Shown here: in pieces, positions 33,701 to 42,696 of the stretch
Numbering within the stretch: the first letter of the stretch is position 1
Layout: each line of letters opens with the position of its first letter
Origin: Burkholderiales bacterium UBA2463
GTDB taxonomy: Bacteria > Pseudomonadota > Gammaproteobacteria > Burkholderiales > Burkholderiaceae_A
Assembly: GCA_002342295.1 (NCBI GenBank)
Contig: DDPR01000004.1
Location: 14,122 to 78,121 of the forward strand
Length of the DNA: 64,000 nt
Direction of reading: 5' to 3'
Made by a program: the position numbers and the translations under genes
Notes under the pieces: generated by a model
What the model was told of the DNA's origin: nothing
What the model saw: only the letters and a program-made list of their open reading frames with translations
The model's database searches: none

Positions 33701-35689
33701 ATGTCATCGAGTTCCATCGAATCCGTCCTTCACGAGGAGCGGGTGTTTGAGCCGCCCCATCACTTTGCACAACATGCCCGCATCCCCAGCATGGCGGTGT
33801 ATCAGGCGATGTGTGACGAGGCTGACAAAGACTACGCAGGGTTTTGGGCAAAGCGCGCCATGGAGGAGGTTGTGTGGCACAAGCCCTTTACCCGCACCCT
33901 AGACGAGTCTCAGGCGCCCTTTTACAAATGGTTTGATGATGGCCTGCTCAACGTGTCCTACAACTGTCTCGACAAGAACCTCGAGAACGGGAACGCGGAC
34001 AAGGTGGCCATTATTTTTGAGGCCGATAACGGTGACGTGACGCGAGTCACCTATCGCGAACTCCACGCGCGCGTCTGTGCGCTGGCCAATGGGATCAAGT
34101 CTCTTGGATACAAGAAAGGCGACAGGGCGCTCATCTACATGCCCATGTCCGTAGAGGGCGTCGCGGCCATGCAGGCCTGCGCCCGACTCGGCGTCGTGCA
34201 CTCCGTGGTCTTTGGAGGCTTCTCCGCCAAAAGCCTCCAGGAGCGAGTTGTTGATGCCGGCGCGACCCTCATCATCGCGGCAGATGAGCAATGTCGGGGC
34301 GGCAAGAACATCCCGCTGAAGCCGGCGGTAGACGAGGCCTTTGGGTTGGGCGGCTGTGAAGGGGTGCGGCACGTCATCGTCTATCGAAGGACCGGCAATC
34401 CGGTCCCCATGACTCCAGGGCGGGACATCCCGATGGACGAGTTGGTAAAGGACCAACCCGCGATGTGCCCGCCAGAATGGGTCGAGGCAGAGCACCCTCT
34501 CTTCATTCTTTACACCTCGGGCTCCACCGGGAAGCCCAAAGGGGTGCAGCACTCTAGCGGTGGTTACCTGCTGCATGCCATTCTCACCATGAAGTACACC
34601 TTCGACATCCAGCCCAACGATGTGTACTGGTGTACCGCCGACATTGGGTGGGTGACAGGCCACACTTACATCACCTACGGTCCGCTTGCCACAGGCGCAA
34701 CCCAGATCGTTTTCGAGGGCGTGCCCACCTATCCCAACGCAGGTCGCTTCTGGAAGATGATTCAAGACCACAAGGTCTCGGTCTTCTATACGGCGCCGAC
34801 TGCCATTCGATCCCTCATTAAGGCGGGAGAGACGTCACCCGAGACGCATCCTCAGCACTTCGATCTCCGCTCCCTGCGCCTGTTGGGTTCTGTGGGCGAG
34901 CCCATCAATCCGGAGGCGTGGATGTGGTATCACACGCAGGTGGGCCACGGTCGGTGCCCAATCGTTGACACCTTCTGGCAGACCGAGACCGGTGGTCACA
35001 TGATTACCCCCATGCCAGGCGCAACCCCCCTTGTTCCTGGCTCGTGTACGCTGCCGTTTCCGGGTATTCAGGCTGCGATTGTCGATGAGGCGGGCCACGA
35101 CCTCCCGAACGGTCAGGGCGGCATTCTGGTGGTGAAAAGACCCTGGCCCTCCATGATTCGAACCATCTGGGGCGACCCCGAGCGATTCAAGAAGTCGTAC
35201 TACCCTGAGGAGCTTGGCGGTCGACTCTATCTGGCTGGAGATGGTGCGATTCGCGATGCCGACACCGGTTACTTCACCATCATGGGCCGCATTGATGATG
35301 TGCTAAACGTGTCCGGCCATCGCATGGGAACAATGGAGATTGAGTCAGCGCTTGTTGCCAATCACCTGGTCGCAGAGGCCGCTGTTGTGGGACGTCCAGA
35401 TGAGCTCACGGGTGAGGCCATCGTGGCCTTTGTGGTGCTCAAGCAGGCCCGCCCCGCTGGTGAGGATGCCAAGCGGTTGGCCAATGAACTGCGCAACTGG
35501 GTGGGCAAAGAGATTGGACCGATTGCCAAGCCCAAGGAGATTCGCTTTGGCGACAACCTGCCCAAGACACGCTCTGGGAAGATTATGCGTCGGCTTCTTC
35601 GCACGCTCGCCAAGGGTGAGGAGATCACGCAAGACGTGTCCACGCTTGAAAATCCGGCCATTCTCGATCAGCTCAAGCAGTCGATCTGA
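33701..35689 (+). CDS. acs: Acetyl-coenzyme A synthetase
   Basis: AMP-forming acetate activation to acetyl-CoA, 662 aa. The ANL-superfamily motifs are the P-loop-like YTSGSTGKPKGV, GVPTYPNAGRFW, VDTFWQTETGG, and GRIDDVLNVSGHRMGT at the domain hinge. The acetylation-controlled lysine is in PKTRSGKIMRRLLR near the C-terminus, implying possible control by reversible lysine acetylation. GAGGAGC stands before ATG 33701. It is single, with a hairpin and a tRNA gene downstream. Confidence 0.98.
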   Translation: MSSSSIESVLHEERVFEPPHHFAQHARIPSMAVYQAMCDEADKDYAGFWAKRAMEEVVWHKPFTRTLDESQAPFYKWFDDGLLNVSYNCLDKNLENGNADKVAIIFEADNGDVTRVTYRELHARVCALANGIKSLGYKKGDRALIYMPMSVEGVAAMQACARLGVVHSVVFGGFSAKSLQERVVDAGATLIIAADEQCRGGKNIPLKPAVDEAFGLGGCEGVRHVIVYRRTGNPVPMTPGRDIPMDELVKDQPAMCPPEWVEAEHPLFILYTSGSTGKPKGVQHSSGGYLLHAILTMKYTFDIQPNDVYWCTADIGWVTGHTYITYGPLATGATQIVFEGVPTYPNAGRFWKMIQDHKVSVFYTAPTAIRSLIKAGETSPETHPQHFDLRSLRLLGSVGEPINPEAWMWYHTQVGHGRCPIVDTFWQTETGGHMITPMPGATPLVPGSCTLPFPGIQAAIVDEAGHDLPNGQGGILVVKRPWPSMIRTIWGDPERFKKSYYPEELGGRLYLAGDGAIRDADTGYFTIMGRIDDVLNVSGHRMGTMEIESALVANHLVAEAAVVGRPDELTGEAIVAFVVLKQARPAGEDAKRLANELRNWVGKEIGPIAKPKEIRFGDNLPKTRSGKIMRRLLRTLAKGEEITQDVSTLENPAILDQLKQSI

Positions 35690-35713
35690 GTTAGACTTGC
35701 AGGTTTGTGACTT

Positions 35714-35735
35714 CTTGGGCGCACGGGTGCCCAAG
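35714..35735 (+). other. Hairpin between acs and tRNA-Ser
   Basis: A 7-bp inverted repeat (cttgggc / gcccaag) with an 8-base loop lies between the acs stop and the tRNA. No T-run follows directly; it may end or protect the acs transcript or lie in the tRNA leader. Confidence 0.4.
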
Positions 35736-35755
35736 GAACTCTGTCCTCTTTCAGC

Positions 35756-35846
35756 GGAGAGATGGATGAGTGGTTTAAGTCGCACGCCTGGAAAGCGTGT
35801 ATAGGTTCATAGCCTATCGGGGGTTCGAATCCCCCTCTCTCCGCCA
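35756..35846 (+). tRNA. tRNA-Ser (anticodon GGA)
   Basis: A 91-base class II tRNA. The acceptor stem GGAGAGA pairs with TCTCTCC, followed by discriminator G and an encoded CCA. The anticodon arm CACGCCTGGAAAGCGTG gives anticodon GGA (reads UCC/UCU), a long variable arm (TATAGGTTCATAGCCTA) follows, and the T arm contains GGGTTCGAATCCC. It lies alone between acs and scpB. Confidence 0.97.
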
Positions 35847-35859
35847 CATTTTCGGAATT

Positions 35860-36381
35860 ATGAATACGGCCCAGGCAAAGCGTGTGCTAGAGGCCGCCTT
35901 ATTGACAAGCACCGAACCGATGTCCGTTCCGGTGCTTAGGCGGCTGTTTGAAGATCAACTCGATGAAGAGACCATTCGCGTGTTGCTCGATGACCTTCGT
36001 CGAGACTGGTCCGACCGGGGCGTTGAGCTGGTGACGCTCGCGTCTGGGTGGCGCTTTCAATCCCGCCCAGACTTGCGAGAGTTTCTCGATCGACTCAAGC
36101 CCGAAAAGCCCGCGCGCTATTCGCGAGCCGTCATGGAAACGCTTGCCATCATTGCCTATCGGCAGCCGGTGACTCGGGGAGACATTGAGGAGATTCGAGG
36201 CGTTGCCGTGTCCTCGACGGTAATGAAGTCTCTTGAAGATCGTGGATGGATCGAGGCAATAGGACATCGGGATGCGCCGGGACGCCCAGCGCTCTATGGC
36301 ACCACCCGACATTTTTTAGATGACTTGGGGCTCCGATCTCTCGAGGAGTTGCCGCCCCTAGAGGACAGTACTCATGTTTGA
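35860..36381 (+). CDS. scpB: Segregation and condensation protein B
   Basis: Kleisin-partner subunit of the SMC-ScpAB condensin, 173 aa, made of two winged-helix domains. Recognised by the ALLTSTEPMSVPVLRRLF start region and AVMETLAIIAYRQPVTRGDIEEIRGV, the family signature. ATG 35860 begins 13 bases after the tRNA; a longer frame from 35797 would run through the tRNA and is rejected. The 3' end overlaps rluB by 8 bases. scpA is not in the window. Confidence 0.95.
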   Translation: MNTAQAKRVLEAALLTSTEPMSVPVLRRLFEDQLDEETIRVLLDDLRRDWSDRGVELVTLASGWRFQSRPDLREFLDRLKPEKPARYSRAVMETLAIIAYRQPVTRGDIEEIRGVAVSSTVMKSLEDRGWIEAIGHRDAPGRPALYGTTRHFLDDLGLRSLEELPPLEDSTHV

Positions 36382-37768
36382 GAAGAAGCCAGAAACCGAG
36401 ATCGCGCCGCCTGCGCCCGTCGAGCCTGTCGATCCCATTGACCCCGCTCAGGAGGAGATTGACGATCTTCCGCTTCCCTTTCTGAGTACTCAAGACGGAC
36501 TCCTCGAGAGGGGCGCTGAAGAGACGGCCAACTCAGGCTACGACCTGCCAAAGCTTCACAAGGTGCTCGCCGATGCGGGTATCGGTTCGCGCCGTGAGAT
36601 GGAGGAACTCATCCTTGCCGGTCGTGTGTCTGTCAATGGCACGCCCGCTCATATTGGTCAGCGCATCGCACACACCGACCAGGTGAAGGTGAATGGCAAG
36701 CCCCTGCGCATTCGTGTTGAGCCACCGCCGGTCCGAGTACTCGCCTACCATAAGCCCGCCGGAGAGATCGTCACCAAATCCGATCCGCAGCAGCGCGTCA
36801 CCGTTTTTAAGAAGCTGCCGCCAGTGAAGTTTGGCCGTTGGATTGTCGTCGGCCGACTCGACGTGAATACGGAGGGTCTCCTCCTCTTTACAACCTCCGG
36901 AGAGCTCGCCAATCGTCTTATGCACCCTCGCTCCGAGATAGAGCGTGAGTACGCTGTGCGTATCTTTGGGGATCCGACCCCGAGCGCGCTTGAGCAACTG
37001 CGACAGGGCGTGGAACTCTCGGATGGTCCCGCAAAGTTTGAGCAGATTGAGTATGCGGGGGGGGAGGGCGCCAACCAGTGGTACCGCGTGGTGATCAAAG
37101 AGGGAAGAAACCGTGAGGTCCGGCGCATGTTTGAGGCGGTCGGACTTACCGTCAGTCGTCTCACGCGCATCCGCTACGGAGACATTCGACTGCCTTCTAC
37201 CCTGCGAAGGGGGCAGTCAGCCGATCTTCCGCAAGAGTTGGTCGAGGCCCTCATGCTGTCGGTGGGCCTGAAGCCGGCGGCTGCTCGTCGAGGTCCGCGG
37301 GCCAAGATGGGTCGCTCGGGGGCGAGGTCGCAACGGCCCTCACCGGGGGGCGGAGATCCAAACGGCAATCAGGCCTCTCACACCACACATGTTCGTCAGG
37401 CAGGCTCGCACGTTGGGCCCATGGGACCCCGTCCGGACTATCGCGATGAGGAGGTCGTCGAGGAGGGGCATCCGGACGATGAGTGGCAGCCCTCCGGCCC
37501 AGATGCCCACCTCTCTCAGTTGGCGGGACCCGTAAAAAAGAAGCAGGGCCCTCGAAAGCCTAATCCGCTCCAGACCACCTGGGGAACAGCCAAGCCGTCG
37601 GGACCCTCACTGTCGTCGCCACAGCGGCCAGGAGGCAAGTCGAGGGGCGCAGGGGGCTCCAACGGCAATGTGATCGGAGGCCCGAAACCTGGCGGGTCGC
37701 GGCGTCTGGGCGGGGGTCGACCCAAGTCTCGCCCCCCTGGGGCTGCGCGCCGCGGCAAGCCCTCCTGA
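36374..37768 (+). CDS. rluB: 23S rRNA pseudouridine synthase RluB family
   Basis: Pseudouridine synthase acting on 23S rRNA (position 2605 in E. coli RluB), 464 aa. A proline/glutamate-rich leader of about 55 residues precedes an S4 domain (LPKLHKVLADAGIGSRREMEELI) and the catalytic domain with the active-site aspartate in VVGRLDVNTEGLLLFT, then KEGRNREVRRMFEAVG. From about residue 300 the protein is a long low-complexity tail rich in G, P, R, S and K, probably RNA-binding and disordered. Overlap with scpB suggests co-translation, a common scpB-rluB pair. Confidence 0.93.
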   Translation: MFEKKPETEIAPPAPVEPVDPIDPAQEEIDDLPLPFLSTQDGLLERGAEETANSGYDLPKLHKVLADAGIGSRREMEELILAGRVSVNGTPAHIGQRIAHTDQVKVNGKPLRIRVEPPPVRVLAYHKPAGEIVTKSDPQQRVTVFKKLPPVKFGRWIVVGRLDVNTEGLLLFTTSGELANRLMHPRSEIEREYAVRIFGDPTPSALEQLRQGVELSDGPAKFEQIEYAGGEGANQWYRVVIKEGRNREVRRMFEAVGLTVSRLTRIRYGDIRLPSTLRRGQSADLPQELVEALMLSVGLKPAAARRGPRAKMGRSGARSQRPSPGGGDPNGNQASHTTHVRQAGSHVGPMGPRPDYRDEEVVEEGHPDDEWQPSGPDAHLSQLAGPVKKKQGPRKPNPLQTTWGTAKPSGPSLSSPQRPGGKSRGAGGSNGNVIGGPKPGGSRRLGGGRPKSRPPGAARRGKPS

Positions 37769-37789
37769 CCGCCTGCTCGCCTTGCAGGC

Positions 37790-37819
37790 TTGCCCAGCAG
37801 TCTCAATGTAGGCTAAACT
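37790..37819 (+). promoter_or_regulatory. Possible sigma-70 promoter ahead of the rimP-nusA-infB operon
   Basis: TTGCCC (37790-37795) and TAAACT (37814-37819) are separated by 18 bases, in the 152-base gap between rluB and rimP. The fit is moderate. If real, the strong hairpin at 37849 lies within the transcribed leader. Confidence 0.35.
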
Positions 37820-37848
37820 AGGCGTCTAAACGGATTTTTAAAAGAAGA

Positions 37849-37877
37849 AATGGGCTCCACCGAGCCCATTTTTTTTT
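37849..37877 (+). terminator. Strong intrinsic terminator (or leader attenuator) between rluB and rimP
   Basis: A 9-bp stem, AATGGGCTC / GAGCCCATT, with a four-base loop is followed by an uninterrupted T-run to 37877. This is one of the best terminators in the window. It ends the scpB-rluB transcript and, if the promoter upstream is real, could also attenuate rimP-nusA-infB. Confidence 0.9.
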
Positions 37878-37920
37878 CCGACTTTCAACCTAGAACAAGA
37901 GCAGAGGACGACCGAGCAGC

Positions 37921-38400
37921 GTGGTGCCAGAGCGCGTGATTTCCGTCATTGAAGCCAGTGCGGCCGGACTCGGCTATGAGTTGGTTGACCTTGAGCTCAG
38001 TCAGGGTGGGCTCCTTCGGGTATTTATCGACATGCCTGACGGCGAACGGATGATTACGGTGGAGGACTGTGAGTCCCTCTCAAACCAGCTCGTGCACCTG
38101 CTCCCCGTGGAGGGCATTGACTTTGAGCGCCTCGAGGTCTCCTCGCCTGGCCTTGATCGTCGGCTGTCGCGCCAATCCCACTTCGAGCGCTTTGCCGGCC
38201 AGACCATCAAGCTCAAGCTGCGTCAGCCCGTGGGCAATCGCAAGAATTTTGAAGGCCCCCTCACCGTGCTGGGCGTCAATCAGTTTCAACTGACCGTCCA
38301 AGGCGAGGGCGGAGAGCCCTTCGCCCTCGATTTTGAGCTTTCAGATATTGAGCAGGCTCGCCTGGTACCCGAATTTTCGTTTAAGGAGAAGAAGCGATGA
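37921..38400 (+). CDS. rimP: Ribosome maturation factor RimP
   Basis: 30S assembly factor, 159 aa. The N-terminal domain has GYELVDLELSQGGLLRVFID and the conserved ITVEDCESLS, followed by EVSSPGLDRRLS, then the SH3-like C-terminal domain. The start is ambiguous: two adjacent GTG codons at 37921 and 37924, with only a distant GAGG. It overlaps nusA by ATGA, as in many proteobacteria. Confidence 0.95.
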   Translation: MVPERVISVIEASAAGLGYELVDLELSQGGLLRVFIDMPDGERMITVEDCESLSNQLVHLLPVEGIDFERLEVSSPGLDRRLSRQSHFERFAGQTIKLKLRQPVGNRKNFEGPLTVLGVNQFQLTVQGEGGEPFALDFELSDIEQARLVPEFSFKEKKR

Positions 38401-39920
38401 GCCGCGAAATCCTGATGCTCGCTGATGCGTTGGCGCGTGAGAAAAGCGTCGACAGAGAGATCGTCTTTCAGGCGCTCGAGATGGCTCTGGCCTCTGCCAC
38501 CAAGAAACAATTCTCCGACGAGGTGGATGTTCGGGTGAGTATCGATCGAGACAGTGGCGACTATGAGGCGTTTCGGCGCTGGCAGGTCGTGGCCGACGGA
38601 GAGCTCGAGGACCACGACCTTCAAATCATCCTTACTGAGGCCCGAAAACAAATTGACGATGTTGAGGTCGGAGACTACATCGAGGAGGAGATGGAGGCCG
38701 CTCCGTTTGGTCGAATCAGTGCTCAGGCCGCTAAACAGGTCATTCTTCAGCGCATTCGCGAGGCTGAGCGCGAGCAGATTCTCAAAGATTTTCTGGAACG
38801 AGGCGAGTCTGTCATCAACGGCACGGTCAAGCGCATGGAGCGTGGAGACGTGATCGTGGAGGCCGGAAAGATTGAGGCCCGTCTTCCCCGGGATCAGATG
38901 ATTCCCAAAGAGAACCTCCGCCCCGGTGATCGGGTGAGAGCGTACCTCCTCCGGGTGGACCGCACCCCTCGTGGCCCCCAGATCATCCTCTCTCGCACAG
39001 CCCCCGAGTTCATCATGAAACTCTTTGAGCTAGAGGTTCCGGAGATCGAGCAGGGCCTCATGGAGATCAAGTCCGCTGCTCGTGATGCGGGCGTGCGCGC
39101 CAAGATTGCAGTGTTTACCAAAGATCGTCGGATTGACCCCATTGGGACTTGCGTCGGTGTTCGCGGCAGTCGCGTTCAGGCGGTCACGCACGAGCTGGCC
39201 GGGGAGCGCGTAGATATTGTGTTGTGGTCCGAGGACCCCGCCCAATTTGTAATCGGAGCGCTGGCGCCAGCCAACGTCTCGTCCATCGTGGTCGATGAAG
39301 AGCGCCACGCGATGGATGTTGTTGTCGATGAGGCAGAGCTTGCCGTTGCAATTGGTCGGGGTGGACAGAACGTGCGTCTGGCCTCTGACCTCACAGGCTG
39401 GCAGATCAACATCATGACCTCCGATGAGTCACAAGAGCGCCTCGAAAAAGAGCGTCAGAGTGTCCTGCAGGTGTTTATCGACAAGCTTGATGTCGATGAA
39501 GAGGTGGCTGCGCTGCTGGTAGAGGAGGGCTTCTCTAGCCTTGAGGAGGTGGCTTATGTGCCCCTCAACGAAATGCTTGAGATTGAGGCTCTTGATGAAG
39601 ACACCGTGAATGAACTGCGAACACGGGCGAGAAATGCCCTGCTAACCGAGGCCATTGCCCAAGAGGAGCGTCTGGAGACCACTGCACAGGATCTGCTGGA
39701 CCTTGAGGGCATGGATGCGGAGCTCGCCGCCAAGCTATCGGAGGGACGAATCTTCACGCGCGACGACTTGGCCGAATTGGCTGTTGATGAGCTGGTCGAG
39801 CTCTCCGACGTTTCCGAAGACAGGGCTCGCGAACTCATCATGAAGGCACGCGAGCATTGGTTTGCCGAAGAGACCTCGGCTGATTCCACACAAGGAGGCA
39901 GCGCTCAGGATGGCCAGTAA
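38397..39920 (+). CDS. nusA: Transcription termination/antitermination protein NusA
   Basis: RNA polymerase-binding factor, 507 aa. Domain order: N-terminal polymerase-binding domain (1-130, with LMLADALAREKSVDREIVFQAL), S1 domain (GTVKRMERGDVIVEAG...LPRDQMIP), KH1 and KH2 (VGVRGSRVQAVTHEL, VAIGRGGQNVRLAS), and two acidic C-terminal repeats from about residue 360 (VDEEVAALLVEEGF and GMDAELAAKLSEG). The duplicated acidic repeats match the proteobacterial type. It is second in rimP-nusA-infB and overlaps infB by 11 bases. Confidence 0.98.
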   Translation: MSREILMLADALAREKSVDREIVFQALEMALASATKKQFSDEVDVRVSIDRDSGDYEAFRRWQVVADGELEDHDLQIILTEARKQIDDVEVGDYIEEEMEAAPFGRISAQAAKQVILQRIREAEREQILKDFLERGESVINGTVKRMERGDVIVEAGKIEARLPRDQMIPKENLRPGDRVRAYLLRVDRTPRGPQIILSRTAPEFIMKLFELEVPEIEQGLMEIKSAARDAGVRAKIAVFTKDRRIDPIGTCVGVRGSRVQAVTHELAGERVDIVLWSEDPAQFVIGALAPANVSSIVVDEERHAMDVVVDEAELAVAIGRGGQNVRLASDLTGWQINIMTSDESQERLEKERQSVLQVFIDKLDVDEEVAALLVEEGFSSLEEVAYVPLNEMLEIEALDEDTVNELRTRARNALLTEAIAQEERLETTAQDLLDLEGMDAELAAKLSEGRIFTRDDLAELAVDELVELSDVSEDRARELIMKAREHWFAEETSADSTQGGSAQDGQ

Positions 39921-42696
39921 AACCACTGTCGAGAGTTTTGCAACGGAGCTCAAGCTCCCCGTCGCCACGCTGCTAGAGCAATTGCGTGCAGCAGGGGTGG
40001 AGTCTTCGTCTGGGAAGGATCCGATCTCTGAGGATGACAAAAAGCGCCTGTTGGAGGCGCTCCGAAAGGCCCACGGGGGTGAGGACACCTCGCGCAAGAA
40101 AATCACCATCACCAAACGTCAGACCTCGGAGATTCGTCAGGCCGATTCCTCAGGCAAGTCTCGAACGATTCAGGTGGAGGTTCGAAAAAAACGCGTATTC
40201 GTGAAACGCGATGAGAGTGAGGCAGCAGGGCCTGCCCAGGCCGAGCCGGTCGCACCCTCTGCGCCCGCAATCGATGCTGAGGAGCTCGCCCGGCGGGAGG
40301 CTGAAGCCCGTCGCCAGGCCGAGCTCTTGGCGCGTCAGGCGGCCGAGGCAGAGGCCAAGGCAAAGAGCAAAGCAAAGGCCCAAAGCCTGGCCGACGAGGC
40401 GGAGTCAGGCGCGACTCAGCCGGAGGTCGAGGCTGCACCGAGCGGTGAGGAGCAGGCCCACGCGACGCCCACATCTCCCAGTGATGCAGCAGAGGCGCCC
40501 AAGAAATCTCGCGTTCGTAAGGTGACGGCCGAGCAGGCTGCAACTCAGGCTGCGACTGAGGCGCGACGGGCTGTCGAGGATGAGGTTGCGGCCATCAACA
40601 AGCTGATGACGGCTGCGCGCACCGGAAAGCTCGCGGCCACGGCGAAGGCGCCGGAGGCTGAGAAGCCAGAGCCATCCAAGGCCGACACCATCACGTTGAA
40701 CAAAGTCGCGAAGAAGCCGGGTGAGGAGGGCGATAAGCCCAAGGACAAGAAGTCCGAGAAGTCCGTCAAGTCCTCGCAGCTCTCTTCAACCTGGCAGGAG
40801 GACGCGCAGAAGCGTCGGGCCATTAAAACGAGGGGTGACGTGTCTGGGGGCGCCTCGGGATGGCGGTCCGGGCCGCGGGCCCGGCCTAAGTCGTCGTCTG
40901 CAGAGGGCTCCTCGAGCTTTAGCGCGCCCACCGAACCGGTGGTGAGGGATGTGGCCGTTCCCGAAACCATCACCGTTGCCGATTTGGCCCACAAGATGTC
41001 GATCAAAGGCGCAGAGGTGGTGAAGGCGCTGATGAAGATGGGGCAGATGGTCACGATCAACCAGGTGCTCGATCAAGAGACTGCGATGATTGTCGTTGAG
41101 GAGCTTGGACACAAGGCCCACGCAGCGAAGCTTGACGACCCCGAGGCTTTCTTGGTCGAGGAGAGTGCCACATCATCCGAGCTGGAGCTGGTGACTCGCC
41201 CTCCCGTCGTGACCATCATGGGTCACGTGGACCACGGAAAGACATCGCTCCTTGACTACATACGGAGAACCAAGGTTGCGGCCGGTGAGGCGGGTGGAAT
41301 CACCCAGCACATCGGCGCCTACCACGTGGAGACACCGCGAGGTGTTATCACCTTCCTCGATACGCCGGGCCACGAGGCCTTTACCGCGATGCGAGCGCGG
41401 GGCGCCAATGCCACAGATATCGTCATTTTGGTCGTCGCGGCAGACGATGGTGTGATGCCGCAGACCAAAGAGGCGATCGCGCACGCCAAGGCGGCAAATG
41501 TTCCCATCGTCGTCGCCCTGAACAAGATCGATAAGCCCGAAGCCAATCCCGAGCGAGTTCGTAGCGAACTTGTTGCGGAGGAGGTGGTGCCTGAGGAGTT
41601 CGGGGGCGACTCTCCTTTTGTACCCGTCTCGGCCAAGACGGGTCAGGGTGTTGATGCGCTACTTGAGAATGTCTTGTTGCAGGCCGAGGTGCTCGAACTC
41701 AAAGCGCCGGCACACTCCATGGCCAAGGGCTTGGTGATCGAGGCGCGCATCGATCGGGGCCGGGGCCCTGTGGCGACAGTCTTGGTGCAGTCCGGAACGC
41801 TTCGCAAGGGAGACATCGTTCTCACCGGGAGCTCTTTCGGTCGCGTTCGGGCCATGTTGGATGAAGCGGGTCGCCCCATCGAGGAGGCCGGCCCCTCAAT
41901 CCCTGCTGAGATTCTTGGCCTAACCGACGTACCTCAGGCCGGTGACGAGATGTTGGTTCTGGGAGACGAGCGCAAGGCACGAGAGATCGCTCTCTTCCGC
42001 CAGGGCAAATTCCGTGATGTTCGATTGGCTCGCCAACAGGCGGCCAAACTCGAGAATATGTTCGAGAACCTTGGTGATGCATCGCAGACCCTCGCCCTCA
42101 TTGTGAAGGCCGATGTGCAGGGCTCTCAGGAGGCCCTCTCAGCATCCATGCTCAAACTGTCAACGGATGAGGTGAAAGTCGCCGTTGTTCATGCGGGCGT
42201 AGGCCCCATCTCTGAATCGGATGTGAATCTTGCGATCGCGTCAAAGGCCGTCATCATCGGATTTAATGTGCGAGCCGACCAGGCAGCCCGCAAGCTCGCA
42301 GAGTCGAATGGCGTAGATCTTCGCTACTACAACATCATCTACGACGCAGTCGATGAGGTTAAGAACGCGATGCAGGGCATGTTGGCCCCCGAGAAGCGGG
42401 AGGTGACACTCGGTCTCGTTGAGATTCGTCAGGTCTTCAAGGTCTCACGCCTCGGAAACATCGCTGGCTGTATGGTGCTCGAGGGCCTCATCAAACGGGG
42501 CGCCCGAATCAGGCTATTGCGCGACAACGTCGTTGTCTGGACGGGAGAACTCGATTCGCTCAAACGCTTTAAAGACGATGCCAAAGAGGTCAAGGAGGGT
42601 TTTGAGTGCGGCCTCACGCTGAAGAACTTCGATGACATCCACGAGGGAGACCAGCTTGAAGTCTTCGAAATCCAGGAAATCGCGCGGACCCTCTAA
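39910..42696 (+). CDS. infB: Translation initiation factor IF-2
   Basis: GTPase bringing initiator tRNA to the 30S subunit, 928 aa. The IF2N domain is at the start (TVESFATELKLPVATLLEQL), then a long Ala/Glu/Lys-rich linker (about 90-330), a second IF2N-like part (ITVADLAHKMSIKGAEVVKALM), and the G domain with GHVDHGKTSLLD, DTPGHEAF and NKID, then domains II-IV. Start ATG 39910 has AAGGAGG about 12 bases upstream; an in-frame start at 39862 lies inside nusA and is rejected. Confidence 0.98.
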   Translation: MASKTTVESFATELKLPVATLLEQLRAAGVESSSGKDPISEDDKKRLLEALRKAHGGEDTSRKKITITKRQTSEIRQADSSGKSRTIQVEVRKKRVFVKRDESEAAGPAQAEPVAPSAPAIDAEELARREAEARRQAELLARQAAEAEAKAKSKAKAQSLADEAESGATQPEVEAAPSGEEQAHATPTSPSDAAEAPKKSRVRKVTAEQAATQAATEARRAVEDEVAAINKLMTAARTGKLAATAKAPEAEKPEPSKADTITLNKVAKKPGEEGDKPKDKKSEKSVKSSQLSSTWQEDAQKRRAIKTRGDVSGGASGWRSGPRARPKSSSAEGSSSFSAPTEPVVRDVAVPETITVADLAHKMSIKGAEVVKALMKMGQMVTINQVLDQETAMIVVEELGHKAHAAKLDDPEAFLVEESATSSELELVTRPPVVTIMGHVDHGKTSLLDYIRRTKVAAGEAGGITQHIGAYHVETPRGVITFLDTPGHEAFTAMRARGANATDIVILVVAADDGVMPQTKEAIAHAKAANVPIVVALNKIDKPEANPERVRSELVAEEVVPEEFGGDSPFVPVSAKTGQGVDALLENVLLQAEVLELKAPAHSMAKGLVIEARIDRGRGPVATVLVQSGTLRKGDIVLTGSSFGRVRAMLDEAGRPIEEAGPSIPAEILGLTDVPQAGDEMLVLGDERKAREIALFRQGKFRDVRLARQQAAKLENMFENLGDASQTLALIVKADVQGSQEALSASMLKLSTDEVKVAVVHAGVGPISESDVNLAIASKAVIIGFNVRADQAARKLAESNGVDLRYYNIIYDAVDEVKNAMQGMLAPEKREVTLGLVEIRQVFKVSRLGNIAGCMVLEGLIKRGARIRLLRDNVVVWTGELDSLKRFKDDAKEVKEGFECGLTLKNFDDIHEGDQLEVFEIQEIARTL

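Noticed and set aside
33899..34771. Long antisense frame inside acs
   Set aside because: Shadow of acs codon usage; no ribosome site or family resemblance.
35797..35859. Upstream extension of scpB
   Set aside because: It would be translated from the tRNA-Ser gene; ATG 35860 gives the normal ScpB start.
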